DNA from: Chaunax sp. Z400
Taxonomy: Eukaryota > Chordata > Actinopteri > Lophiiformes > Chaunacidae
DNA length: 64,000 nt
Reading direction: 5' to 3'
Assembly: GCA_037577475.1 (NCBI GenBank)
Contig: CM075184.1
Span: 10,249,594-10,313,593 of the forward strand
The translations under genes and the position numbers were made by a program. The stretch's first letter is position 1. Every line of letters begins with the position of its first letter. Under the pieces are notes generated by a model. That model ran no database searches. It saw nothing but the letters and a program-made list of their open reading frames with translations, and was not told the DNA's origin. Of this stretch, positions 35,631 through 47,440 are shown in pieces.

Positions 35631-36240
35631 AACTGGCTCTCCTAAATGTCAGATCTCTGTCTAACAAGACTTTTGTTTTAAATGACTTTATCTCCAGTAA
35701 TCATTTTGACTTTTTATTTATAACAGAGTCATGGCTGTCACCTGGTGATCACAGTCAGCTGATTGATCTTTGTCCCCCCAACTATGAATACTTTAGCTCT
35801 CCCAGGGACAGTGGCGGGGGGCTGGCCTAGCCGTTGTTTTTAGGAATTGTTAGATAGATTCTCTAGCTTTGAGGACTTTATGTTTAAAATTTGTGGCACT
35901 GTGCCTGTCCTCTGCCTTTTGGTATACGCCCATCTAAACCAAATGCTAGCTTTGCACATGAATTTACTGAACTTTTATCTTTTATTGTCTTAAACTTTGA
36001 TAAGGTTGTTATCGCTGGTGATTTTAATATCCATGTTGATGATTCAACCGATAGATTTGCGACTGAATTTTTGAAAATTAGAGTCATTTAACTTAGTCCA
36101 GCATGTGTCAGGTCCAACTCATAATGTTGGCCATACATTGGATTTGGTCTTTACCGTTGGTCTGAAGATCATTCAATCTCCTCTGATAATGTTTTTATCT
36201 CAGATCATCTGTGCATCAAGTTTGACACTGTTTTCCATGC
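35631..36240 (+). pseudogene. LINE endonuclease domain, frameshifted
   Basis: APE-type endonuclease that would nick target DNA. The reading from 35633 gives LALLNVRSLSNKTF, then FITESWLSPGDHS with the TESWL signature, and ends at a stop (TAG, 35828) inside GGGLA. After frame changes the sequence continues with KPNASFAHEFTELLSF and then VVIAGDFNIHVDD (about 36005-36045), the conserved aspartate/asparagine motif. HTLDLVFT follows, and SDHLCIKFDT carries the terminal SDH. All key motifs are visible but spread over at least three frames. Confidence 0.8.
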
Positions 36241-36889
36241 TGCCCCAAGCACCTTAAAACCACTGTTTGTTCTCGTGTTCTGAATGAACACAGCGCCTCA
36301 GACTTTTCATCGGCTTTTGTCCAAGGCCTGCAGAGTTGTGCTCAGCCTGAGCCACCTCGGGTTAATGACTTGATGAATATCTTTAATGATCTCTGTAAAA
36401 CTACCCTTGATGCTATTGCTCCCTTTTAAAACAGATCAAAGTCACCTTCAAAACCCTCTCCCTGAATTGATGACGATATACGGAGTTTGAAAAGGTTGTG
36501 CAGAAGAGCAGAAAGAAGGTGGAAAAAGACTAAATTGCATGTCCACCTCTTGTGTATGAAGGACCTTCTGGCTTACTGCAATAAACAAATAAAATATGCA
36601 AGAGCCAACTACTTCTCAAACCTTATCAGCAGTAACCAGCATAACCCCAGATTCCTATTTAACACCATGAATAGACTTGTCAACCCTCCTCCCCCTGCAG
36701 TACCAGCCTCTTCAAATGCCGACTGTGAAAGGTTTTTATCTTTTTTTAAGCAAAAAATAACCGACATCAGGTCCAATATCATTTCTACGACCACAGTCAC
36801 AGAAATTTCTGATTTTCCTCTGTCTCCAGAATCGTTCAGCCAATTTCAGCAAATTTCACTTCCTGAGCTAATTGATACTGTCTCACATG

Positions 36890-37590
36890 CGTTCCTCTTC
36901 CAGCCCATTTGACATCTTACCCACCTCTCTCCTGAAAGAGGTCATTGGTACCATCGGACCTAGTTTAGTAGAGATAATTAACTCTTCCCTCACCTCTGGC
37001 TGTGTCCCCAATCACTTTAAACATGCATGTACTCAGCCTTTATTAAAAAAGGATAAAACCTAGATCAAACGCTCCTCCAGAATTACAGGCCCATTTCCAA
37101 ACTTCCTTTCATTTCCAAAGTTCTCACAACTTTTAGCTGTGTTAAACAATAATAAAAAATTTTATTAGTTTCAGTCTGGGTTCCGCAAACAACACAGTCC
37201 TGAAACGGCTCTCATTAGGGTTACAAATGATTTGTTACTCCGTGCTGATGTTGGGGATTGTTCTATTTTGTTGCCCCTTGACCTCAGTGCAGTGTTTGAT
37301 AATGTGGATCACGAAATTCTAATCAACAGACTGAATAAGTGTGTAGGTACACCAGGAAATGCCCTTACATGGTTTGAATCATATCTCTCAAATAGAGAAT
37401 TTTCTGTCTTTTTAATAACTTTGTTTCTTCGTCAGCTTCACTGACGTGTGGGGTGCCACAGGGATCGATTCTCGGGCCCATTTTATTCTCCATTTATATG
37501 CTTCCATTAGGAAACGTTATTAGCCATTTTAAAGGGGTCTCCTATCACTGTTATGCTGATGATACACAAATCTATTTGTCCTTTTAACCA
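36890..37590 (+). pseudogene. LINE reverse transcriptase domain, frameshifted
   Basis: Blocks in order: PFDILPTSLLKEVIGTIGP and FKHACTQPLLKKDKT (36905-37063), YRPISKLPFISK after a frame change (37080-37120), FQSGFRKQHSPETALIRV (37170-37220), LDLSAVFDNVDHEILINRL (37277-37333), GVPQGSILGPILFSIYM (37450-37500), and YADDTQIYLS with the catalytic YADD at 37552-37563. The first catalytic aspartate lies in LDLSAVFD and the second pair in YADD, so the active site is preserved in sequence. Stops such as TAG 37062 and frameshifts would prevent translation as one protein. Confidence 0.85.
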
Positions 37591-37626
37591 GATAATTTTA
37601 GTTGTCTGAGCAATTTAGTGGAGTGA

Positions 37627-38382
37627 TTGGCTGATATTCAGATTACCTGTAACTTTCTGCAGCTAAACTCTGACAAGACAGATGTAATTTTCTTTGGCCC
37701 TGATCACCTTGTAAAACAATTACAACCATTTCTTGGTCCACTAGCAAAAAACATAACTCCTACAGCCAGAAATTTCGGTGTCACATTTGATTCTCAACTG
37801 ACTTTTGAACCTCATATCAATAATCTCATTAAATCCTGTTACTTCCATTTAAGAAACATCACCAAAATCAGATATGCCTTGTCTTTTCCTGATTTAGAAG
37901 GTCTTATCCACGCCTTTGGCTAAGACGTGAATAATCCATTGCAGTAGTCCAGGCGTAAAAAGACAATCGTCAGTGGCTCGGCTCCAGCTAGTACAGAATG
38001 CAGCAGCACGTATTTTAACTAAAACTAAGAGAAAGTCCCACATCACCCCAATTCTTGCCTCCCTTCACTGGTTGCCGGTTAAATTCAGGATTGATTTTAA
38101 GATTCTTTTAATAACTTTTAAGGCCCAACATGGTTTAGCACCCGGTTATATCGGAGAGCTTTTAACCCCCATGCTCCACACCGTAATTTGAGGTCCTCTA
38201 ATGTTCCCTCGCTTATTGTCCCGAGGTCAAGGCTGGTGACCAAGGGTGACCGAGCTTTTGCTTTCAGGGCCCCTAGGCTTTGGAATTCCCTGCCCAAACA
38301 GATCAGGCTTGCAAATACACTACCTGTTTTTAAATCATTGCTTAACACTCATTTTTACAGAAAAGCCTTTTCTGATGTATGA
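37627..38382 (+). pseudogene. LINE ORF2 C-terminal region, frameshifted
   Basis: The first frame (37627-37923) contains FLQLNSDKTDVIFFGPDHL and FHLRNITKIRYALSF, ending in a TAA at 37921. The second (37973-38191) contains ARLQLVQNAAARILTKTKRK and ITPILASLHWLPVKFRIDFK. The third (38188-38382) contains DRAFAFRAPRLWNSLPKQIR and KSLLNTHFYRKAFS. Together these are the complete C-terminal order for L2-clade proteins. A short stretch between the first and second frames (about 37921-37975) appears altered. Confidence 0.82.
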
Positions 38383-38521
38383 CTGATGTTATAAATGTTT
38401 GCTCTTTTATTGTCTTTTGTTATTATGTTCTCTGATTGTATTATTTTGACTTATTTTGTGAAGCACTTTGTAACTTTGTTTAGATAAGTGCTATATACAT
38501 AAAGTTTATTATTATTATATT

Positions 38522-39426
38522 ATCCAGCATGGATGGAGAAACCTTTCCACTCCAGTAAAGACTTAGATAATTGGAGTTTAGTATTAAGATTGACACCAGA
38601 TGAAATTTGGTTATTAACACTGGGTGAAGTGTGGCAGATTGTTTATTAGAATCCTGTCACTATTTACATCCCAAAATGGCAATGCCTAGGCATTGAAAGT
38701 TCAGTTGAAAGTGAGGTGTCAAATTGATATTCTATTCTATTCTGAGTTGCAGCTGCAGACTTTGTTTCCTTGTTTCCCTACTGTGAGCCAACTGACTAAC
38801 AATTTGTAATAAATACTGAGGGATGTCCACTTCTAGAATCCAATTATTATTTACCACAAACTAAGCTGTTGAGCTATACATTTGGGGAGAAGTCTTTGCA
38901 TTGTAGACATTTAGATTTCATCCAAGTTTAATCAAGGAGGTCGGACTGCAGTCACAAAGATTATGCTATAATATGCTGTATGAAGACATATACAATTTAA
39001 ATTTAAATTTAGTCATATTCTTTGAGCTGTCGCAGTCGTCAGGCCTACAAACTCCAGGAGTTATGGGCCAAACTTCCCCTTTGCAATGCACCGCTTTCAG
39101 TTTAAAGAGAACTGTACATAAAAAAAACACTAAATCACAGATTGTTGTTTGTGTATGATGTTAATACATGTTAAATAAATTCATATTGTGTGTGTCAAAA
39201 ACAACCTGCTCTTTCTGCTCAAAAATAGCTTGTGTCTGCTCGAGGTACTGCATTCTCGTCCGGGGTGACACGTCATTTCTAGTTCGCAGGGTAAACCTGC
39301 CTTCATCGTCGGCGAAAACAGACCAATTTTTTTGTTACCATTTTCATTCATTCATTCACTGTCTTTACATCATACACATTTTTCACACTCTCTTATTTCA
39401 TTTAAATAAAACAAACACAAAGAACG
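38522..39426. other. Non-coding; no gene recognised
   Basis: AT-rich flank of the LINE. A CpG-containing tract at 39235-39325 (CTCGTCCGGGGTGACACGTC) just upstream of the frame at 39427 could be a promoter-like region; this is only suggested by composition and position. Confidence 0.4.
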
Positions 39427-39666
39427 TTGTCTATGGCGTATAATTACCGAGAAACTCTTGGTAATAATGCAAACCTATTTTACATAGCTAAACTCCAGGC
39501 TGCAGGTCTTGAGCTTTGCTCGTCCAAACATCCTGCTGATGCATGGGAAGATGAACCAACATCATGGCCAAATGTAGAGTATGGCGATATTTACTGCTAC
39601 TTGATTGAAACTCCTACTAATAAAGTTTTCTTACTCACTCTTCTGGTCATACTCTTTTGGTCCTAG
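39427..39666 (+). pseudogene. Possible N-terminal exon of a multi-copy YqaJ/SWIM-type fish protein
   Basis: The translation MAYNYRETLGNNANLFYIAK, LQAAGLELCSS, DEPTSWPNVEYGDIYCYLIE follows a pattern I recall from the beginning of large repeated teleost proteins with SWIM zinc-finger and YqaJ nuclease domains. That pattern is Y.YR..LG.NA...Y.AKL..AGL..C, then ...W...P..WP...Y.D.Y.YLI..P. Similarity stops after LIETPT (about 39620), where an intron could begin; the following residues (KVFLLTLLVI) look unrelated. I see no downstream exon in this window. The identification is from memory of the family and is not certain. A host gene fragment and a dispersed pseudogene are both possible. Confidence 0.4.
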
Positions 39667-42534
39667 ACTGCGTTACTGTCAGTACATGTGTTTTGTAGGC
39701 CAGTTTATACATTACTTTCGTGTATTTTTGGAATGCAGATGTAAAACCTCAGGTACCTGGATATGCATTTATAAAAGCACTTTCCACCATCACAGGTTTT
39801 TGTTCACAGCTGCCAGCCATTGATTTCTGTGGTCTAGAGAACTATTTCTCTGTGGCAAAGTGAAAAGCGATACTTTTCACTCTTGTTTAAGGTTGTGTGA
39901 ACAACGATGGCCTCACAACTCTTACATGTGGCTGTCTGCTGGGGCATTGCTTTTACCGACGCGTTTTGAAAAAGTAGTTAGTAAGTAGTAAGGAAGTAGG
40001 TCAAAGTACCCGTATGATACCAATCGAGAATATGTTAACCAACCCCCTGAGCTCTGTTTTGCTGATACCTTGAGTGATTATCAGTCATTCTCTCTCATGT
40101 CAAGTTGCAGCAACTGAAAATAGTTTAACAACTATGAGGTTAAGATCCCATGCAGAGTGTGGACATGCATCACTGACACAAATAAAATGATGCTTTGGAT
40201 CTACCTGAATCACAAAGGGGCCATATTTGTTATTCAAAGCAGTAACTTCACAAAAACATAAAATGAGCAGCTATGAGTCTTCTGCATTTTACTGAATGTC
40301 ACAGAGTGCAAAGGATGGAGGAGGAGGTTTACATGCTGTTGTGTTGTTGGGAAGTAGGTTTTGGAGGATATGTATGCATATACTGTGTTGTATACTATAT
40401 GAAAGCTTGTGAGCAGGGTCTTGTTTCAAACTTTTTTCCTTTTACTTCTCAGCGCTGACTCGCCCAACTCAGGATCCTTGGCAAAGCTCGAAGCTTGTCC
40501 TTGGTGTGGGGGTGTGAGGAAGGAGTTGGTGATGTCCCTGTGTTTGTGTGTCAGTGTGTGTGTGTGTGTGTGTGAGGTAGGTGGTGTCTGGCTTAGAGGC
40601 TGAGTGTTACTGCTTTAGCCTCCCAGTAAGTCAATGTGCAGTGATCTGCCATAGGTAAGCCAAGTCTGACTCAGTCTCTTTCTCTTGCACCGGCACTGAC
40701 TCCTTTTCTCATTCTTAATCTTTTATTTTCTCTCCCTCGCCCTATCACACACACACACACAGGTTGTTGGAACGACCTTATCTGTAGCACAGCAGCCACC
40801 ACGACATGCCTAATGAATCTACATGGATTCTTTGGCAGAATCTGCTCCTACAGTATGAAGTCGCTTGATGAGTTTTGTATTTACCCTGTTAAATCTTGCA
40901 GACTTTTAAATCCTGACTTCAGCCCAACAGCTTTAGTTTCACGTAGTGATGATGACATGAAGCTTGAGGCTCTGGTGCAGTAAGCATGCCACCAGAATTG
41001 GCTTATCTATCTTGCTATACAATAAAGATATACAAAAAACGCAATGTTCTGCACCCCCCTCCACCCTCTATCCCCCTGTCTCTCTTTTCCCCTTCTTGAC
41101 AATGTACAGCCTGATTCCCTCTGATGACGGGTGAATAGAAATGGGAGCAGCACTAAATTATGCACAATGGGGATATCTATTTTCCTGCTTTCTCACAAGA
41201 TAACGGCTTGTTGTTCCATCCTTTGTTATGGACGGTGCGTGCCCATGGGATGATTAATAGAACAAAGGATGGTAAAAAACAGACCTGCTTGTAGTTCAAA
41301 ACAAGTTCTTAGTGCCTTTGAAGATGCGCACTTACTTCAGGCAAAAGTGGGTTTGGAAGAGGAGATTTGCATGCTGTTGGACATGCACAAACACACTCAA
41401 ACTTGTGCTCACAGCAAAGTGATAACCAAGACCTTTGACCTGTTTGATCCCCGATCTGCTGCCTGGTGACTTACACATGCAATTAAGGAAGTGCTAGGAA
41501 GGGAACAGATAGTGTGCACCCTCAAGGTTAAGGTTATGAGTGCACTGTTTAGCAGAGATATTTGATCCATTATACATTGTTTGTGTCTACAGCTGGTACA
41601 ATGAGAATAATAAATATTGTATTAGCCATGGGAGCTGCATCTCCGTCTCCCAGACAAGTTCATAACACTCTCAGCAGGGAAGGGCGGGACCTCCTGTGGC
41701 TTTTTTCCAGTCCGCTTCTGTTCTTTTCCCTCTGCTCACTGAGATCAGTTGCAGAAAAGACTCCTAACAACATGCAACATGTGTGCCGCAGCTAGGCAAT
41801 CATTGCATTTTTCATTGGCTCAATGAGCAACCGGAACACTGGCATCAGCAGCTTGTTAGAAATGTTGATCGCTTTGTCACAAATCAGACTGATGTGGCTC
41901 CAGTTGCTGCTCAATCCCACTGAGGTTTTAGCATTTGCCATTTTAACACCTGTTGGCTGTGTTGCATTGAGAGATATGCACTGCATGTTGGAAATTAATT
42001 TACAATTAATTACACAATTGAAACATTTTAAATTATATTCTGCCATATTTTAGGGAATGTTTTTAGAATTGTATGTGTGTGTGCACATGATTTTGACATA
42101 TACAAATTGGTATGAAAGATTATTATTAGACCATTTTACAAACAGAGCATGGATGCAGTTCATCAGATACTAAAATTACACTTATTACCCACTTTATTTA
42201 TGAAATAGAGTTCTGCATGCCTGCTTAATTAATGGCATAAATCTGTATGACATAACAGTACAAGTCATACTTCTCAAAAAAGAAAAAAAAACCCGACTCT
42301 AAGCCTCTCTAGGTAGGGTTTATAAGTTGACATTTAGTTTGAATTCAGTAAAAGTAATCCCTCCACCGGCTGAACAGATGAAGTAGTCAGAACATGCCAG
42401 ACGCTCAGTATTACTGAATGCAATACCGCCGTTCTGTTTCATCCTATAGGGTAACTTTTGCGGATCGAGCATCCGACCAAAACTTTGGTGTGTGAAGGCT
42501 TCATCACAAGCTTTCAGTCACTCTGCACACTAAT
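39667..42534. other. Non-coding; two short CA/GT microsatellites
   Basis: (GT)n at 40553-40574 and (CA)n at 40746-40760. No coding exon is recognised; the open frames of 60-77 codons lack domains. Confidence 0.5.
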
Positions 42535-43000
42535 GGCACTTTTCCACTGTGTAGTGCCAGCTCTACTTGGCTCTACTCGACTCGACTCAACTTGGTTTTC
42601 TGCCAGTCGTTTTCCATTGCCGATGGTACCTCCTCTTGGTAGATTGGGGCCGCTCTCGTGATCCTATAAATCAGCTGTCTAAGACAGGAACGTCTGCACC
42701 TCCTCAATATAGCGGCTCCAATAAATAAAAGTTACGGTCGCTAAAGTAGCTTGGCTGTTTGAGTGTGGCGGCCATTGATATGTGCTGGGCATGTACTCCG
42801 TGTGTGGTGGGCATTGACCAATCAGTGGTCTGTAATGTTTCACATGACCTTTAAATACCTGCTTGGCTCGCTTGGAACCACAATGGAGCAGGTACTAAAA
42901 AGTAGTACCAGGTACCAGGTGCCTTTTGCCTTGTGGAAAAGCAAAAAAAGTAAGGCGAGTTGAGCCGAGTCGAGCCGGTACTATGCAGTGGAAAAGGGGC
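42535..43000 (+). mobile_element. Palindromic MITE, complete (about 466 bp)
   Basis: The ends are long imperfect inverted repeats of about 60 bp. The left end reads CTTTTCCACTGTGTAGTGCC then CTCGACTCGACTCAACTT; the right end read inward is CTTTTCCACTGCATAGTACC then CTCGACTCGGCTCAACTC. The interior is non-coding and shared with 24797-25172. Flanks are TAAT on the left and TTAA on the right, so the target duplication is not resolved. This family is abundant in fish; an hAT- or Harbinger-type parent is likely but I cannot choose. Confidence 0.8.
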
Positions 43001-43085
43001 TTAACTGCTATCGGCTGGAGAGGAAGATGGTTTTTACTTTTTTCCCCTTCAAACATACTCTCTGTGGCTTTGAGGGAAACTGTCA

Positions 43086-43400
43086 TCAATTGTAATCACT
43101 TGAATTTGAATGGCAGGTAATAGCCTCCATATTTTCAACAGTCTCTTGCCTCCATGCAGACCATTGAATATTGTGAAACTTCCCTTGTTTGACAAATGCA
43201 ATGCTATTCTCACCACATATCTTCTTCAATTGTTCTGTTCTTTTTGCAGCCCCTTTCTGTAAATAAAAGCTTAGTAACTTTAGACTGGAGCGAGTAAATG
43301 TCTCACCATACAGAACCATGTGATCTGCTGACTTGGCGCAGTTTTCAAGGATATTGGCGGTACACAGAATATGCACAAGCAAATCCCTGATCACCACCAT
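43086..43400 (-). pseudogene. hAT-like transposase remnant
   Basis: The minus-strand frame of 104 residues contains LLSFYLQKGAAKRTEQLKKI, CGENSIAFVKQGKFHNI and QWSAWRQETVENMEAI. This resembles the hAT/ZNF862-type pattern in which a segment of the form YRFY....R...L...C......V.K....I is followed by RW.SW. The usual R before W is Q here. The flanking residues do not match, there is no C-terminal dimerisation domain and no terminal repeat was found. If correct, it is a small broken piece of a transposase or a transposase-derived gene. Confidence 0.4.
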
Positions 43401-46400
43401 CTCACGAAATTTAGGAACAACCCCAATGTAAACGCCAACGCTGACTACAACTCCGTCTGCAGACCAAAATCAACTTCATCTTCCACTCATCCCATAAACC
43501 CTAAGCATGGAAGAGTTTCAGAAGCCCCTTTACTATGTCTGATGGCGTTCAATTCACACCTTAATTCATCAGTTCAGCTCTCACTGACACAAAGTACACA
43601 GTGGTGGTATGCAGGGGCACTTCTTGTTTTAATACATGCCACGCATTGTTTATTTTGACAACGCATATGCTCCTGAGCACCACTTATGTGCAGCCCTGAT
43701 TATATTCATGTTGCTGTGATTCACAGTGATGATCACCATTTTACTGTGCTTACCTACAGCAATTATTATTCATCATTAATGCAGTAGTAGTTGTGCATAT
43801 GTTCTGCTGTCGACCTGCATCTGTTGTTAGATGCCGTTCCTACATATGGTGGAGGATATCCACTGTGCTTGTTGTGCAGTTTGCCTCCTTTATGGTGGAC
43901 TGCTATGCCATGACAAAGGTGTTGACACTGCTCTGCGCTGTTTTCTCACCTACGGTATAACAGGGCTGTCATCTAGAAGTAATGTCATATCTGAGACCCT
44001 GAATAACTAGTCTGGTGTTATTAGGGTCTGGCCTCACAAAGCTCTTGGTGGATAGCTAGATAAATTTTACTCAAAGCAGCTGTCATGGTGTTAAGTACAG
44101 GCTGGACAATCACAATGAAGACGTGTGAAGATAGGTTTAAGAAAATCTTAGAGAAAGAACATGGATTATTCTTCTCAACTTAAACATTAAACAAAGCACA
44201 AAGATCCAATTATCGTAAAAGAATTTCACCACCTCTTCCTGTTTTTAGCCTGACGTCACAATCCGCCGCGCCTGTCGCCTAGCAACATTGACAGCTGAAG
44301 TCGATTAGTTAATGATCAGTCATACTTAAAGTTATTGTAATAAAACTCTTAGAAGTAGTCATAGTAGAAGCTGTGGTGCTGCAGTAATAAAAGTACTTCT
44401 GTCGGTTTTGGTAAAAGATGTAGCGGTAAAGTAATAATAATAGTAGTCATACAATTTCTTATAATTAAAACTGTTGTAGCAGGAATAGTAATAGAAATAG
44501 AGTGAGAAATGTAAATTAAGATTTTATTGTGTGCGTAGCCTGTTATTATAAGAAATTGAGATGGTTCACGTTCACTTCTTAGCTGCTGAGGGAGATACAT
44601 TCTGCCTGTGCACTTGGTTTTGGGAGGAAAAATCACCAATGTGCAATGAATCTTGGGATCGGGCGGACCTCTTTTCGTGGGCCGCGAATGATCCTTGTAA
44701 TGGATCGATTTGTGGCCACATTTGAAGGAGTCCTTGAAAAGGGACAGGACTGGGATGTGTTCAGTCCTCAAATGCAGCCATCGGAGGATCTGAACTGGGC
44801 CACAGTTTCTGATCACACCATCCTGCCTATAAACACAACCTTATAGGTCCTCTGTGCAAGCAGTTTGTTACAAGCCATAATTCCGTTTGTTAAGCATCAA
44901 CCTCTAGTGGGCAGAGACAGAAGTCATGACATGAATGAAAAGTAAATATGTCACATAGCTTAAGCACATTACTGTCGCCGATGTAACTAAGGTACTAATT
45001 TGAATGTAAACCATGATCGTTTCCTAATCCTTACTCTATACTTAACCAAATTGCAACCATTTTACAACAATGACAACTAGGGCCTGGTTATATGTGTGAT
45101 GTTACTTTATTTCACAGCCATCATAGGAAGGTGGTAGAGATTACATTCCTCTGTATGTCATCCAGACGCTGAGGGTACTTTTGCAGAGCTGCTAGGCTTT
45201 TAATGTATCTCCAATGGAAACACATCTTCATCCTAGGATTTTGGAAGGTTTTGGGAGGTTGAGTGTTGGGTCACACAAATCCAGATATTTTCCTAAAGTG
45301 AACCATGTAGTTTTTGTGGCTGAACTTTAACACATGCTGTTTTTTAAGCACGTGTTTGCAAGGCATGTTTGGGAAGGCTTTGCGCATTGGCTGCTGATGC
45401 CAAAGGCCACTTTATCCATTTGTATGAGACGCATACAACTTTAATCACGTATTAGTTAATCATTGGTCATTTGTAAAAAACAAGACTAACAGTATGTTTA
45501 CATGTTAACAGCTAACCTAGCTCACTGTGTCTTAATTGTGTCAGTTTAGCAGGAAATTATAGGGTTCACAGATTGCTACACTTTAATGGTACATTTTTAA
45601 GGCAAAGAAAAAAGACAATTTTATTGTATAAACTGGAGAACCAATCATTGCAGTTATTTATTCAGAGATATTAGAGTATCCTAGAGAAAAACATTATGTA
45701 TCAGCATGACCACTCTCTGATTGACTGAAGAAAACATAATCATGTCAACACACAAATTCTCCACATAAGTATCTTGAATGAATTGAAGAAATTGGTTACA
45801 GTATTTTTTTTTCTTTCAGGCTTTGTGAGCAGTAGACCAGTTTAAAAAAAAAAAAGATAGAAGGGAGAAAATGACCTGGGCCATGTTTCAATATCCAAGG
45901 GAAAATCCAGGAATATGGTACATACCTGATGCCCTCAACTATATAAGATAAGCAAAATGTAATTTCCCTGTGCAAATATGTGTGAAATTAAATACACAAC
46001 AAATGACAGCTTTACAGGCCCTGGATTTATCCTGACCGTATTTGCTTAGTATTTTATTGCATGTTCACTTTAAGAGAGAGAAATATCACAAATGATTTTA
46101 TGACATTTCATGTCTGGGTGGTTCTGCATTTCTGTGTGGTGGCAGCCTGGAAGGAGATATGGGATAAGTAGTTCTCCATTGGCAGAGATATACCACTCTA
46201 TCAACAGGCTGAAGGAGTGCTGTGATTGAAACAAGCACAAATCCCCATAAAGTACATTTTAATACCAATGATCAGTTGTAGATGATAAACAGGTTGGGTG
46301 CACCACTTTTAAATCTCATCAGAGGTTGGGCATGGAGTTTCTCCGAGGATCATGCATTCTCCTCTATGCATCACAAGTCAACAGCTTTTGCTTTTCACAA

Positions 46401-47440
46401 TTAATTTTGAGAGTTAGTTACATTTCCAAGTCTGGATCGTATTCTCCACTGAGATGTTACAGCTTACAATCAATTCCTTGAACTTAAACTAATCCAATCA
46501 TTTTTTAAAAGCACCATTTGAAGTGGGGTGAGCACACTAAACACTGAAACCTTCCGGGGGCGTGTTTTTCATTTTTTTTGAACATTACCTTTCGGCTTTC
46601 ATAGCGCATTCAACATCTTGTAACTGGCACCCAATTTTTAACCCTCATATGCTGAAGTCATCCTGTGGGTGGTTCAACATAGGAAATGTAAATCACCGGC
46701 TCCAATAAATACAGTACAAGTAGTTAAATGCTGCATAAATGGCACACGGTGCTAGGCAAGCCTTACCGAGTAAATCAAACTATCGCCTGGAGTGTTGAAT
46801 AAAATCAATATACTCTGATGAATCTTCCACATTCCAAGCCTCTTACACTATTTTCTGCAAATGAAACAGTGTCCAAGGGTTGAATGAGTGATTTTAAGTT
46901 ATCGCTGTTTCCATTTCCTGAAGCCATTCTTATTAGGACTTAACCTTAAAGGAAAAATTAGCAGAAAACATGACCTCATGCTGCCCAAAGTGGAAGGACA
47001 CTAAAGAAAAGATGGCGTTATACAGCTCCAACAAGGAGACAGCTCAATACGTATTTCATTGGCAGCTTTATCACTTCCCCAACAAACTAAATTTCAAAAA
47101 TTGAATTCATATATCTGCAGTTTCTACCGTAATGCATTGCAATAAACAGTGATTATGGGCCCAGTATCTTATGGGAACACCATGTATTGCTGTGAATATA
47201 CAATCCACTTGATTGATCGGTCTGAATAAAAAGAGAAACCGATTGAACTGTGAATAATATCAAATAAGTCCCTGATGGAGCCGTCAATTGAATCATTTTG
47301 TGTACTTGCTAACATGTTTGCCTTCATAGCTTATAATTCTTCATGTGGGGAGAAGAATCTGATGCAATAAATGTTTTCAGCTGCAATCCTCCAATTACTA
47401 GACACAATAGCTGTTTGGCTTTGAAAATCAATTTTGAAAA
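43401..47440. other. Non-coding; CRE and X-box cluster at 44251-44286
   Basis: About 4 kb without a recognised gene. A short CpG-rich patch with two regulatory-type motifs is described separately. The tract at 44560-44830 is open on both strands (155 codons minus, 66 plus) and looks repeat-derived, but I cannot name it. TTAACCCTCATATG at 46638 resembles a piggyBac-type end but has no partner. Confidence 0.45.
44251..44286. promoter_or_regulatory. CRE palindrome plus RFX X-box-like site
   Basis: TGACGTCA at 44251-44258 is a perfect CRE. GTCGCCTAGCAAC at 44274-44286 fits the RFX X-box (GTNRCC, short spacer, RGYAAC). They are 15 bases apart in a small CpG-rich patch (CCGCCGCGCC) within AT-rich DNA. 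RFX/CRE pairs occur in promoters of ciliary and immune genes, but I found no first exon beside this one. Confidence 0.4.

Larger units (their letters stand above)
35050..38521 (+). mobile_element. L2-clade LINE, near full length, inactive
   Basis: This is a non-LTR retrotransposon that would copy itself by target-primed reverse transcription. The order is as expected: leader (about 35050-35630, 5' limit uncertain), endonuclease (about 35630-36240), reverse transcriptase (about 36890-37590), C-terminal region (37627-38382), and a 3' end reading AAGTGCTATATACATAAAGT followed by (ATT)n at 38500-38521. Frameshifts and stops break the protein many times, for example at TAG 35828 and after 36087, 36908 and 37440. 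The preserved 3' tail and length suggest an almost complete insertion that later decayed. No target duplication was identified. Confidence 0.85.

Noticed and set aside
44349..44846. 155-codon minus-strand and 66-codon plus-strand open frames
   Set aside because: The C-terminal half of the minus frame reads low-complexity ATT/ACT text, and the rest looks repeat-derived. I recognised no protein family.
46638..46660. TTAACCCTCATATG as a piggyBac-type end
   Set aside because: No inverted partner with TTAA was found within a reasonable distance on either side.
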